Origin: Selaginella moellendorffii
Taxonomy: Eukaryota; Streptophyta; Lycopodiopsida; Selaginellales; Selaginellaceae
Length of the DNA: 64,000 nucleotides
Assembly: GCF_000143415.4 (NCBI RefSeq)
Contig: NW_003314297.1
Coordinates: 186,001 to 250,000 of the forward strand
Direction of reading: 5' to 3'
Shown: positions 47,224 to 58,899 of the stretch, piece after piece
Layout of the letters: every line of letters begins with the position of its first letter
Position numbering within the stretch: the first letter of the stretch is position 1
Notes under the pieces: model-generated
Told to the model about the DNA's origin: nothing
Seen by the model: the letters and a program-made list of their open reading frames with translations, nothing else
Databases searched by the model: none
Position numbers and translations under genes: made by a program

Positions 47224-49143
47224 GCACCCACTAAGAAAGAAATAAGATATGCTTGCAATCGTGGTAAGAAAAGTTTGGAGTAAAATCAAACAAGAAAAGT
47301 TCTACCTAAAAAGATACATTTGTTGTTTATCACCTATAGGTAAAGAATATACCTAGAATATTTAAGTCACTTTACAGGAGTAAGATTGGAATAATCATCT
47401 TCCCTAAGAGGTTACTGGCAAATCATGTTAATCTTCTAAAGAATTTCTATTAATTGTTGTGCTTTTAAATTCAAATTCTAAATGAATGCTAAATCAAGCT
47501 TTTTCCAATGCTACACACAGAAAAAAAGAACTATGCTCAAAACCTAATCTAGAAAGACATTCATCAAGAGTGTGTAAAAACCAGTTGCAACAAATTATGA
47601 TTTTAATTATATATCCCACCATCCAAATACATGCTCACCACAAAAACACATTAACCAACTTTTGGAGTGTTCCACATTCTTTATAAGATGGCTGAGTGTC
47701 TTATGGCTTGAATATGCTTCTAGCAATAAGATTCTTTGCTAAAAGAAATTCCATAATCTTTAACTTTTGATTGATAGAGATTCTTGCTAAAAGATTTAGT
47801 GAATGGTAAGCTTACAGTTAGAAGCCTCTAGTGGAATTAAAAGGTTAGGAAGATCCATATCCATGTTAAGGGTTTCAACTTTAATTTAATTGATATAACT
47901 AGTCTTTTTTAAAATATTATTTTGTAAAGCTAAAAAAATTCTTTTTGGTTATAAACATTCTTAAACACCTTTAGGTAAATTCTAGCATATTTTATTATCT
48001 AAAGTAGAATGCATTTAGATTAATCTTTTGTTTTTAAATTATACATATCTTAGCAGCAAAGCCTCACTCCTAGTTTCATCCAGCTTGACACCTCCACTGT
48101 CACAAAATGGCCCCTAAGTTTTTGAAAGTCATGACAAAGTTATAGATATCATAAAATTTATCACCACCATCACAACATCACTTATAAATCCTTATAGAAT
48201 TCTATGCCTCATTTTCAAGTGTGGTTAGAGCTGTTTAAACGTTTTGGCTATCCCAAAATCCATGATCTTGAGCAAGAGGTTGAGAAGAGCCAATAGTATT
48301 AGGATGATACTTAGCTTTATTGAGTGAGTGCAAGCACTTCAAGCCTTGAGAGATCTAAAGTTATATTGACATAAACTAAGGCTAAGAAAGGTCACACAAA
48401 GCTTTCTTCTTGTACTTGAGATTGCTAGATTAATACTTGAGGCTATTGTCTCTTGACATGAGGATGTTGGAGCTATGTGTAGAGCTATTCATTTTATAAG
48501 AGCTTAAAGCATATCTCTATTTGAAGGCTTCAACTTCCTGGATGTATCCCCTACATCTCAAAAGTCAAGTACTTCATCTTTTAATTGAATGAAAGTGTTG
48601 GGAATGTGATTTTGGGTATTGGAAGTTATCTACTAGTCAGTCCTTACGAACACTCTTTTGCTTACTATCATGACGGCAGGAGGTTGGTATTGCTTATTCT
48701 TTTTATTAACCCCTCTTGTTAAAATGTTAGTAAACTAGGTTTAGCACTTATATTTAGCCAGATAAATATAAGGTAGGAACTTCTATGTATTTCTAGCTAA
48801 TTATACTTGGCTTGGCTCTTAGTTCTGTTTTTGCTTTATCTTGCACTAGTTTGAAAAGAACCCTTGCATATTGAGACTAATCTTTCAATATCGGATAGTT
48901 TATTGTGTTTGCCAAACACCTATGTTATTATGCCTTTTATGTTAGTCTCATTTCGGTCCCAAATATTATTTATAGAAAGTGTTTAGATTTGCTCATTTGG
49001 CATATTTATAGAATGTAAAGATTATTCTAAATATAATGGTGTTCATCCCATGTCCAAATTTGCAATCTAAAGACATTCCATATTTAATAAGTTTTGAACT
49101 TGTCCTAGAGATTAACTCCCAATACTAAAGGAGGCTTGGGGTT

Positions 49144-49157
49144 GGGGGGGGGGGGGG
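49144..49157. repeat. G14 homopolymer
   Basis: A run of 14 G in otherwise AT-rich DNA. Such runs can form G-quadruplexes and are also frequent sites of sequencing length error. Confidence 0.8.
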
Positions 49158-51659
49158 CATGGCAATATAGGGGGTTCCAAATGTATAGTTGAGATAGTGG
49201 ATAGGTTAGGCATAGCTGACCAACTTGAGACATGGTCTAACTCTCGCTTGCGTGCCTGTTTTTGTTCTGCATCTAGCTTAAGTCTAAGCTTAAGTTCCAC
49301 ACCATGCTAGCTAGTGGAGTACCTATATCCTTGTGTTAGGCCACTGGTATACAGAAATAGCGCAAAACTCCATTTAACTCTGTTTTGCGTGTTGGTCCTA
49401 GTATTGGGATGTTAGATGCTTTAAGATTATTCTAAGTTGCTCTGTGCTCCTATCCTTTCGCTCCTTAGGCTATACATTTGGAAGTTAATCCATGCTTTAA
49501 TACTATTGCTCCTTGGCTCCATACTTGAGAGTTTGGCACCATTTTTTCATTCAGTGGCTCAAGGTCTTGAAACTCAGGTTCTACACTATTGTCCTTGGGA
49601 TATATAGCATATAACATGTGGCACATGAAGGATTAAAGTTCTGCTTCATGGTTATTCTATGGTAAATCACCATAAAATAAAGGGTAAAAACCACATACAC
49701 TACAAAAAGCTACATTAATATCTTGGATGCAACTATGGGTTTATTGCTTGAAGTTGGTATTGCAAAACATTTATCTTATTGAAAATTTTCCCAACTTTGC
49801 AAGCTTGTTGTAGGTAGAGTTATGCAAGAGCTTATGGAGTGATGTTTCAGTTTTTGGTTTTGATCCCTATAAAAAGCAAAAATAATGGTTTTCTTCTCTA
49901 ATAGATGAATGGTAAAACTTAACAAACCCATTATCTTGATATAAAATTTTTGCCTTTGATGTTGTTGAGACACAATTTATCTACTTATTTACACAATGAA
50001 ATAGCTCAAGGTGAAGATACAAATATGAATAACTATAATGAATATGATTTTTCTTCTATATTCTATGGTAGTCTACTATATGATAACTTTGAAGTGGAAC
50101 TTCACCCTTGGACACACATATTAAAAGCAATGGATGAGACCCAAATTTTAAAATATTGGACCACTGAAGAAAAAGAAGGAACTAAATGCCTAAGTATATA
50201 GCTAAGGAGAAAAGAAACAATATCAAATTCCTAAATATATAATTAATGAGTAAAATAATAGAAGCATATAGTAATATTGAATAGTCTTAAAGTTTTTAGC
50301 ATCCTAATTACAACACTAATAAGTAAAATAAAGCTAAATGGGGGTTTGGCACTATTTTAATATACTAATGGCCTAAAGTGAGCTAGTATAGTATATAGAG
50401 CTTAAAATTATATCTAAGTTGGATGCAAAACAAAAATTGACATATCTAGTAGGGAGTTAAACAATACCTCAAGTTGGTCACTTATTCCTAACCTATCCAT
50501 ATACATTTAAAACCTTCTATAACCCCTCCATAAGAAAGCACATTTTTAGCTTTCACCCCAATCCTAGGAGATAGTCTTTAAGAAAAACTTGAAAACTTAT
50601 TAAATGTAAAATCGTGCCAGATTACAAATTTGGATGCAGAATAATACTATTGTGTTCAAGACAATCTTTATATTCTATAAATATACCTCACTAGTAGATT
50701 TAGGCACTTTCTATAAATAGTTAATCATATTAAAATAGAATTAATCTATAAGAGTGTTTAGCAAACATGGTACGTAATAAATATTGAATGAAGGACAGTT
50801 TCCAACACTAACAAATGCAAGTTAACAATAAAAAATTTATATCAATGTATCAAGTATTTTTAACTAAATGACAACTTAGGATTTAGTTTTTTAGTGGGTT
50901 TGAGTAACGCTTTTTCCATCTGTACTTGCATTCTTGTCCCTACCTGCAAAATAGTGACAAATAAATAAAAACATGAACATAAAGATGAGAAGAAGAGAAG
51001 AAAAATGATAATAAAATAAAAAAGAATTTAGCCTTGAACCCCAAAAACGTGAGTAAGGATAAGCATATATCACTCTCTCAACTCTACTTTGCACAAACAA
51101 TTATAAACGGGAGAAAAAATGGTTAATTCAATGCAAATACATACAATAGTGAGTGGGTTGTTTTCCAACATATCTATATATTATATAATTTTATAACCAT
51201 TTCTAATTGCTTTATACTTTTTTATGACGAATGTTGCCTAGGACAATTCTTTTTTCTTTAGATGTCTAATTTTAGGCATAACTCCACTTCATGTAAACTT
51301 TCTTTTTTTGCTTTGCCTAGGTGATATACAAGATAAAACATTTATATTTTTATCAAGGTTTAATAATATTAACTTTTTACTATAGTGGTATGAAAAGACT
51401 CATTAACAAGTAATTTTTTATACTCATAATCACATTTACAGCAATGCTCAAAACTACATAGTGAATTAATGCCCTAAACTAGTGAGGCAAAAATGCATAT
51501 ACCCCCACTAGAATATCATTTCAATCTTGAATGAATTTTGTAACAGGTGATTATGAGTGGATTAAGTCACCCTTTGTGCACTAATAACCCATAATTTACA
51601 GCTGCATAAATTCATAATTAAAAAGTGAGGAAAAAAATTCAAAATTCAAAAGGATAAAC

Positions 51660-52080
51660 TGTAATTTGAAGAAATAAAAAAACCCTTTTAAAATACTCTT
51701 TAATCAATTTAGATCTTGAATCTAAGAAGAAAATAAAGGGCAAACAAAACAAAATTACAGGAAGAACTAAAGAAACAAGGAAAAAAATGGCCAAGGAAGA
51801 TACGTAATCTAGATCATAGTTCCAAAGATGATTCTCAAAGTTTCAAAGTCATAGCTAAAGATTAAAAAAATAAAAAAGAATAAAGGTATAAGTTTGAAAA
51901 AATTGTAAAAGACCTAGTAAGAAACTCTTTAATCAAACTAAATCTTGAATCAAAAAAGAAAATAAAAGGTAAGCTGAGAAAAATAAAGAAAAATCTTTAA
52001 AACAATAATAAAAGGAAAAAAGAGATAAATAAAAAACTTAAATCTATATCATAACTCCAAAGGTAATTTAGATACTTTAC
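51660..52080. repeat. Two degenerate direct repeats of about 200 bp
   Basis: 51660-51850 and about 51885-52080 align in the same orientation. Shared blocks include ACTCTTTAATCAA, AAATCTTGAAT or its variant AGATCTTGAAT, GAAAATAAA and ATCATAGTTCCAAAG against ATCATAACTCCAAAG. The copies are strongly diverged, and no coding potential is seen. Confidence 0.65.
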
Positions 52081-52679
52081 TTATGAGTATATTGTATTTA
52101 AGTAGATATTAATCAATGGGAATCTAACTCATGCTATTTCTTTTGATACCACATATAACACATTTTATCTTTCCTCTTAAGCTAACTAAAAATGGAATAA
52201 TTGTTTAATGAAATAGTTATTAATGGCTATTTTATCCTCATTTATCCCTAAAGGTTCTAAGGATCTTATAAATAACTAAAGAGAATAAATTAAAAAATAA
52301 TCTGTAAAGTTTTAAATATATAGGGAAAAGGTTTATGAACAAATAACATCTTTTGAAATTGGTTAAAGGTTTTAGGATATTTAGGTTTGAATAGTATTGT
52401 GCTATATAACCTCTTGGAAAGTTCAAATTTAAAAATTTACATATCTATAATGATAATATATTCAAATCTCATCCTATAATCACATATGCTATAAAAAGAA
52501 ATTGAACTTCAAGTTAAACCATGATCCCAAAGGGAAAGAACTATTGGATGGATGGGCAATTGTGTAAACACTAAATGCGGAAAAAAATGTGAAGATAAAG
52601 GTAAATAGAAGTGGTAAAATTTTGGAAAAACATGAGTTTCTGAATGATTGAAATTAATACCACATCAAAAGCTATACTT

Positions 52680-54190
52680 TATATTTGACTTCCTCCTAAT
52701 CAGTTCTACTTAGTCAGACCAAATGGGAGATGGTATCACAATTAGGTATAAGAAAGAACGATTTTGGAGAAATTTTGAATAAAATACTAAAATATAAAAT
52801 TTTAAATTTGGACTTCTCGAGATGTTACGCATCTTAGTATATTATTTAAACCCTAAGAACATTTAACCTTAAGTACTCCAAGATATTTAACCAATTAGAA
52901 AATGGAGTGCACTTTTATTTATAAAACATTTCCCTTTATATTTAAACTCTATTGAATTGTTTCTTAAATCATTCTCTTTAGTTGTTTAAATCCTCCTCAT
53001 AAATGGAATTTAGGAGCCATAACTCTTATAAGAGCCCCATTCTCTTGATATCCTATCCTTTGGGTTAAACCTAATTAGCAAAATATACTTGCTAAATGTT
53101 AATTTTAACATGTGGCCTAGCCAACCAATAGAGTCGAACTTGAGTCAATCTCAACATATAATTTACTTTAGCCTAGTATTATTCAAACCTTTAATTTCAT
53201 TGATCCCAAAATCTTTAATTGATTAGAAATTTTTTATTTATGGACCCTTTCTTTTTATATTTACCAAATATCAATTTCAATAAATAGCATAATTCCCCTA
53301 TCCAACCAATAGAGTCGGACCTAAAACCTACTTTGATACTAAATATAAGCTACTATGTTTTGACTTTCTAAAATGTTACCCACTATTCAAACCCAAAAAT
53401 TATTAACCTTAAGTATCCCAAAACCTTCAATTAATTAGAAAAGGATGTGCATTTTTATTAATAGACAATTCCCTGAACCCTATTGGATCATTTATCAAGT
53501 TAAATTATTCTCTTTGGTTACTTAGAATAAAATCCCAAGAAATATTGGATATTATGAATAAAAGTTGGGTATCACCAGTTAAAAATGGTAGAAACCTTGG
53601 TATGAGGAAATAATATAACCTAAAAACTTTATCAAATCTTGATTAAAATAACATTTTGCCAAGTTTGTAAAAAGACTATATTATAGGCTAAAAATGGGTA
53701 GTAATATACAAAGGCTTTGAGATTCATAAAGAAGGAATAACGCCAAAGATGAGGAAAAGGAGATGACTTGTTTAGTTAAATATACCTTAATTCAATTAAA
53801 AATTCTTGTTTTCCAAAAGCACATATGCTATATTTTACTCTAAGAGGAAGATGGTGTCATAAATACATTAGAGGAAGAGTAATTTTGGAGAAATCTAAAA
53901 TAAAGCACTAATATAAATTTAAAATCCAAGAAAGTATTGCACATCACAAACAAAAATTAGGTATTGCCACTTCAGAATGGTGAAAACCTTAGTAAAATCC
54001 ATGATGATGCGGCATGAAGAAAAACATTATAACCCAAAAATTTTATCAAAATAACACTACCATATTATAAACTAAAAATGGATTGAAGATTTGTGAGAAG
54101 GAATAGAGCTAAGAGGAGATGACTCATCCAATTAAACATACCTTGGAAGTTCTTGTTTTCTGCAACCACAAGTGTTACATTTATTTTTCT
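52680..54190. repeat. Degenerate direct-repeat cluster (about 390-bp unit)
   Basis: 53520-53890 and 53915-54190 align in order: ATCCCAAGAAATATTG with ATCCAAGAAAGTATTG, TTGGGTATCACCA with TTAGGTATTGCCA, AGGAGATGACTTGT with AGGAGATGACTCAT. Part of the unit (GGGAGATGGTATCA and ATTTTGGAGAAATTT) also occurs at 52720-52790, and a second motif (TTAACCTTAAGTA followed by AATTAGAAAA) occurs at 52865 and 53405. These look like old tandem duplications in non-coding DNA. Confidence 0.6.
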
Positions 54191-55275
54191 GTCTTTTAAA
54201 GCAATAAGGATATTGACTTTTTAAAGTTTCAAAATTAGCAGCTATGGATATAAGAGCACTATTATATTAAATGATTTTTTATTATAAAGTGAAATTATAA
54301 AAATCATGAAAGTTTAGGAGGTTTATTAGATATTTCTTGATGTGTATAATTCTCACTCTTGTAAATAATATTTTTAAAATGTTTATACACATTTATTATC
54401 ATTAAATTTCAATCAAAACATAAAAAAGAAAACTTATAATGTAATATGTTTAATTTACTATCTATGATAAAAAAAATTATTTCTACACATTGCATGTAGC
54501 AATGCTTGGTTTTCTTAATAGTAGTTTTATTTTTACTTATTAATTCATTTGATCAAATAAAATTTATAATAATATGTATGTTTGTAATTTATAAACACAA
54601 GATTAATCTTATTTCATATCAACCATTAGATGATAGAATCAAAAAGAATATACTAGAAAGGGTTTAAGAAAGTTTATAAATTATAAATACAAGATTAATT
54701 TAAATCTGTTAGATGGTAGAATATCCTAGAATATTTAAATATATTCTAAGTATATCCACTATAGGTTTGCTTAAGCAGTAAATCATCAATATTTGAAATA
54801 ATGTAATTGAACATATTCATGTGCTCCCTCCATGGTACTTTTGGTTGCAGTGGTTATGAAATCAGAGCACTTGTGCTACTTTCTATGATTGGAGAGAAAG
54901 CCTGACAAAATAAATTTAAACAGAAATTTATTGTTATAAATGCAAATTCACCAAAAATATTCAGACTCTTATCAACTTATCTTATCTTTTCAAGCATTCA
55001 CAAAAAAATAGATATGCTCATTAAAATTAATACACAAGTTTTTTATTTTAGCTATCATTGGATTTATCTTGAGCCATTGTAGCTGGATCATTGTTTTGCA
55101 ATGTGATGGCATGGACATTATTAATTACATCCAACTGTGAAAAAATCCCAAAGGTCAGTGGAACTTAGTGGTCAAGCTTTTGGGCTTTGACCCAATGGTA
55201 GTGTTGGCCGGATTTAACAGCTCAGATTGTAACCTCTATTAAAAATTATGACTGACAGTTGGATGCTGTGTAAGA

Positions 55276-57183
55276 TTGATTGTGTTTTATTTGGCGTCTG
55301 CCGAGGGGCTAGTTATCCAAGCTGCTGTCTGTTCACCACCACTTCCCACTGAGGAACTAAGTGAGATTCGGGAGGAAATGAAGATTGCAGGCGAGGAGGA
55401 TTTAAGTGAGGTGGCCATAGAGAGAGATACAGAACTGGTGGGTTTCTTCAGGCTCATGCTTTCCTACAGACGAAAGTGGAAACGGGAGGCTTTGGAAGGT
55501 GAGCTGCATGCCCGCGTGAAATTGCTGGAACTGTTGAATCCCGCTCTTGGGAGTTAATGATATAATTTCCTCTTGGTTTGAGCGCGCTCTATTTCAAGGA
55601 AGCGACTATGCTCTTGGGAGAGAGACTTCGGACCTAGTAAGGTGGAACAGCTGTGAGTTGGATATTGCAGGTCCTCTCAAAGGTTTCTGGGGTCGATTTG
55701 TAACGGACCCCACGGAGACGAATATCCTTCAGGCTATCGAAAACCTCAGGCTGGAGGTGTGCATGGTTGACGAGGAGCAGGACTGGGATACAGTTAAGGA
55801 ACAATGCGAGGCTTTCATGCACCTGGTGGCGGAGGCTATGAAGGTTGTTTGGGCATGCAGAAGCAAGTGACTTACTCCATTGCGGAAATGGCCCGCGCAA
55901 CCAATCGACAGTTCCCTGATGGCCACATCTTTGTGAATGATTCTCCAAGAATGCCTGCAGAAGGCAAGTCAAATAAGAGCGTGGGTCGCAAGCTACAGGG
56001 AGAGCTGGTGCGCCTGGCAAATCAGTATTTCCAGCAGAGATACGAATCTTGGCCGTTGCTGAAGCACTACCCAGTTGACGCGTGGGGAGAGGGCATGAAA
56101 AGCATTGTGTGGCACTGCGCCAACGAGGCGTACCAGCGAGGGCTGAGGAGCAAAGCATGCGTCTGTGGCGTGAAGGGCAGCAAGTCAAAGTGAGAGCTAC
56201 TGGCGGATACAGGATTGGTAGCGAACGTTTGGAGATGTCGGTCCACGCGAATGCAGCAGCGGCAGTGGAGGCGGTGATGGTAAACCGGGTCGCTCGTGCG
56301 TCGGCTATGTCAACTGTAGTCTCGGTGACGATGAATGGCGAGCAGTGGTGGTTGTCCGCTTGTTCAACCGCCGGCTGGTTGTCCTTGATCAGGCACTGTC
56401 GCGGGAAGATAGCACCCTTGGGGATGTCAAACACCGAGTACCTCAAGTCCGGTAAAGGTAAAGCCCCTGACAGTGCTCCTGAAATCCGGATCTGGATTGT
56501 AACCCAGTAGGAGAAGCTGGGGCCAAACAGGGACGACAGGCAAGTGGAAATGGTGCTCATGTCATCCAAGTGGACGTGGGAGTTTTGGTTCCAGGTTGAG
56601 CGTGACATGTTCTGTCACTCCCTGCTGCAAGACGAGGAACTGGCAGCCTTTCCTGGAGGTAATTGGGAGACCGGCCATGCTCATTCGAGATGCGGGTGTC
56701 GCGCTAGCGGAAAGGCCTCTTGTCTCTGGAGAAGAGGTCCGCCAAATGAGCAAGCAGCTCTACACGACGCTCGTCCAGGTCTACAACGTGCACGGCATTT
56801 GCCACAACGATATCACCCCCGGGAACATATGCTGCAAAGGTGGTGTGTACCGCCTCATCGACTGGGGGCTGCCCTGCGGCTCGGGGCTGGATCCCCTCAT
56901 GGAAGCTGTAGCAAAGGCTCTCGTCACAGTCTCGCTTCCGCCGATAAAAGATTGGAGCCTGTCGCCAGACTGCGCTGTTCTTTCTGGAGCCTCGGTACTT
57001 GAAAGACTGCGTACAGGGACTACTGTACTGCTGCTTGATGCTGCTGAATGGTGTTGCTGCCTCCGGAACCGGTACCATGTTCTTTGTGCCTGGGATGAAG
57101 CTATTCGCAAGATGGCCAAAGATGAGAGTTTCATGGGGCAGCACTGGATCTTCAAGCATGAGCTCAAAAAGAGACTTCATTAG
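55276..57183 (+). pseudogene. Broken gene with C-terminal kinase-like domain
   Basis: Successive plus-strand open frames read as good protein but change phase without usable splice sites. 55276-55555 contains LPTEELSEIREEMKIAGEED. 55547-55850 contains PLKGFWGRFVTDPTETNILQ. 55860-56190 contains YSIAEMARATNRQFPDG and LLKHYPVDAWGEGMKSIV. A further frame around 56200-56340 follows, and 56596-57183 ends the gene. The last part carries VHGICHNDITPGNICCKGG with RLIDWGLP, the HxDxxxxN and D-[W/F]-G elements of a kinase fold of the atypical, CRN- or FunK1-like sort rather than an ordinary plant kinase. Frameshifts near 55850 and 56190 suggest a pseudogene. It lies inside the DNA that splits the TOP3B copy and its base composition differs sharply from the AT-rich DNA to its left. 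Confidence 0.5.
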
Positions 57184-57395
57184 TTTATTATATTGCTATT
57201 TTATTTTATTTTAGTGAAGAAAATCAAAATGCATTGATTTTGACGGCATTTGTACTTTTTAAGAGGTGTCATAGAATCGCTAAATTTTTCAAAAGAAATG
57301 TTCTGATAATAAAAAAGGGGTATCAAGTTTGGGTGAAGGGCTAACCAAGTGGGTTATTTTGGCATGAGATAGAGAGAGAGAAAGAGAGAATGTTA

Positions 57396-57610
57396 CTCTT
57401 AACGTTTTAATAAATCAATCTCCTGCTGCTAGCACCTTGTTTTTATTTGGCTCTATCAGACTGCCTTTACTTAAATCGGTCTTGATCGTTTCTTCATGAC
57501 TTGTTAAACATTCTCCACAGTGATAAGAACTTATAAAGAAGATGGGTTCTCCCTCTTGGTCGCAGTTGAGCCACAAGAAACTATCTTGTTTGAGATGCTT
57601 GCAAACCAAG
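57396..57610 (-). pseudogene. Right part of a decayed TOP3B copy
   Basis: This matches about 19600-19925 of the intact gene in the same orientation, including TCGTTTCTTCATGAC and the TOPRIM metal motif region. On the minus strand it reads VCKHLKQDSFLWLNCDQEGE, where the intact protein has CDREGE, with DCD changed to NCD. The source intron of about 70 bp is largely kept as a degraded stretch. It is not functional. Confidence 0.85.
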
Positions 57611-57875
57611 GACAAATATCAAATTTTATTGTAAAGTGCCGATATTACCTTTATTACCTTTCGTTTTGAAAATCACAGAAAAAGTTTTTCCTCTCAAAGG
57701 AATTTTTTTTTCTCTTGACCAAAGGAAAAGCTCCTGTCACATTGGACTGGATCTCCGTCCACGTGGACGGCTCGATGGCAGAAAGCCGCTAGCGAGGGTT
57801 TTAGCCAAACCCCTAGGGTTAGGGCAACAGTTGGGCAGAGAGAAAGGAGGGCGCTGCGGTTCTTGGTGCTTGGCT

Positions 57876-58469
57876 ATGGCGTCCACCTCTTCCTCCTCCT
57901 CCTCCCCCGCATTCCCGGAGAGAAAGGGCTTCAAAGCCGACGCCGATGGGCAGCTCTACTACAGCCCCTACAGTGAGCTCTTTGGTGCCATGGATCAACA
58001 CCTGTACAAGCTCCCCACCACCCCGGAGTTCCTCTTTTCGGAGGAGGCGACGTTCCAGCGGCGATCCCTGGGCGAGAACATCCAGTATTACACGGGCTGT
58101 GGCTACCTGGGCGGCGCGGTGGCGGGCGGCGCCAAGGGCCTGGTGGACGGCGTCCGGCAGATCGAGAGCGGCGACACCGCCAAGCTACGCGTCAATCGGC
58201 TGCTCAACTCGTCGGGCCACACGGGGAGGATGATGGGCAACAAGATTGGGATCGTGGGACTAATGTACGCGGGAATGGAGAGCGGCGCCTGGTACCTCCG
58301 CAAGAGCGATGATCTCCTCAATTCCGTGGCGGCGGGGCTCGCCACTGGCGCCTTCTACAAGGCCGCCGCCGGGCCTAGGACCGCCGCCATCGCTGGCGCT
58401 CTGGGAGCCATGGCGGCGGGGGGGATGGTCGTGGGAAAGCAAGCGGCAAAGAGATATCTTCCACTCTAG
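57876..58469 (+). CDS. TIM23: Mitochondrial import inner membrane translocase subunit TIM23
   Basis: A single-exon frame of 197 residues from the ATG in GGCTATGGCGTCC. The N-terminal third is a soluble intermembrane-space part (SPYSELFGAMDQHLYKLPTT, PEFLFSEEA). The C-terminal two thirds holds the four hydrophobic helices of the Tim17/22/23 (PRAT) domain with glycine-rich packing: YYTGCGYLGGAVAGGAKGLV, HTGRMMGNKIGIVGLMYAGM, DDLLNSVAAGLATGAFYKAA and AAIAGALGAMAAGGMVVGKQ. TIM23 forms the presequence channel of the inner membrane with TIM17. The open frame extends 80 codons upstream, but that part is flank sequence. AACCCCTAGGGTTAGGG lies at about 57808-57824, a double telo-box near the start. 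It is close to two other small membrane-protein genes. Confidence 0.93.
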   Translation: MASTSSSSSSPAFPERKGFKADADGQLYYSPYSELFGAMDQHLYKLPTTPEFLFSEEATFQRRSLGENIQYYTGCGYLGGAVAGGAKGLVDGVRQIESGDTAKLRVNRLLNSSGHTGRMMGNKIGIVGLMYAGMESGAWYLRKSDDLLNSVAAGLATGAFYKAAAGPRTAAIAGALGAMAAGGMVVGKQAAKRYLPL

Positions 58470-58829
58470 AGCAGCGCTTGAAGAACAAGACTATCTATCA
58501 CTCGGTAAGTGTCTTTCTTCCAAGCTGGGAGTTTTGATCTCTGTGGCCTCTTTTCTTTCTTTCTCGCAGTTCTTGCGATCATTATATGGGCGGGGCGGGA
58601 TCAGTCGATCGATCGATCAAAAGTTACTACAGCTAGAAGAGGGATTGAGAGGGCTTTTTTGTCAGGAATTTGTCGAAATTTAGTAGAATGCTTGAGATTC
58701 TCGAGTCCGCGGTGGCTGTGATGACCAAATTTTCCCGAAGATGAGGCTTGATCGCCTCTGAAATGGAAAGAATCATGAGTCTGAGCCACAATCTCCACAA
58801 AAATCTAAAACCAAACCCCTAAACCCCAA

Positions 58830-58874
58830 ATCTTGAGTGCTAGAACCCTAAATCTTTGAGTGCTAGAACCCTAA
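58830..58874. promoter_or_regulatory. Tandem telo-box-containing 22-bp repeats upstream of a small gene
   Basis: Two tandem copies of ATCTTGAGTGCTAGAACCCT-AA (the second has one extra T) lie 26 bp before the start codon at 58900, preceded by two further CCCTAAACCCC-like motifs at 58816-58828. AACCCTAA is the plant telo-box, found near transcription starts of translation and housekeeping genes. A regulatory role here is inferred. Confidence 0.5.
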
Positions 58875-58899
58875 AAGAAAGTACCTTCTTTTTCTCGCA

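Larger units (their letters stand above)
47224..57395. mobile_element. Candidate 10.2-kb insertion splitting a TOP3B pseudogene
   Basis: The pseudogene on the left ends at source position about 19602 and the one on the right resumes at about the same source position, so this DNA appears inserted. The bases CTCTTAA occur at both edges (47217-47223 and 57396-57402), possibly a 7-bp target-site duplication. No terminal inverted repeats, LTRs, polyA tail, reverse transcriptase or transposase were recognised. The inside is mostly AT-rich, with degenerate direct repeats and a broken kinase-like gene near the right end. It may be several nested insertions rather than one element. Confidence 0.4.

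Noticed and set aside
55634-56608. 324-codon open frame on the minus strand
   Set aside because: It lies antisense to the kinase-like remnant, whose plus-strand frames have coherent protein features. The minus frame shows no family motif and is probably a shadow.
57636-57875. Upstream extension of the TIM23 frame
   Set aside because: It would add 80 residues with no family similarity and would read through promoter motifs (AACCCCTAGGGTTAGGG). The ATG at 57876 gives the family length.
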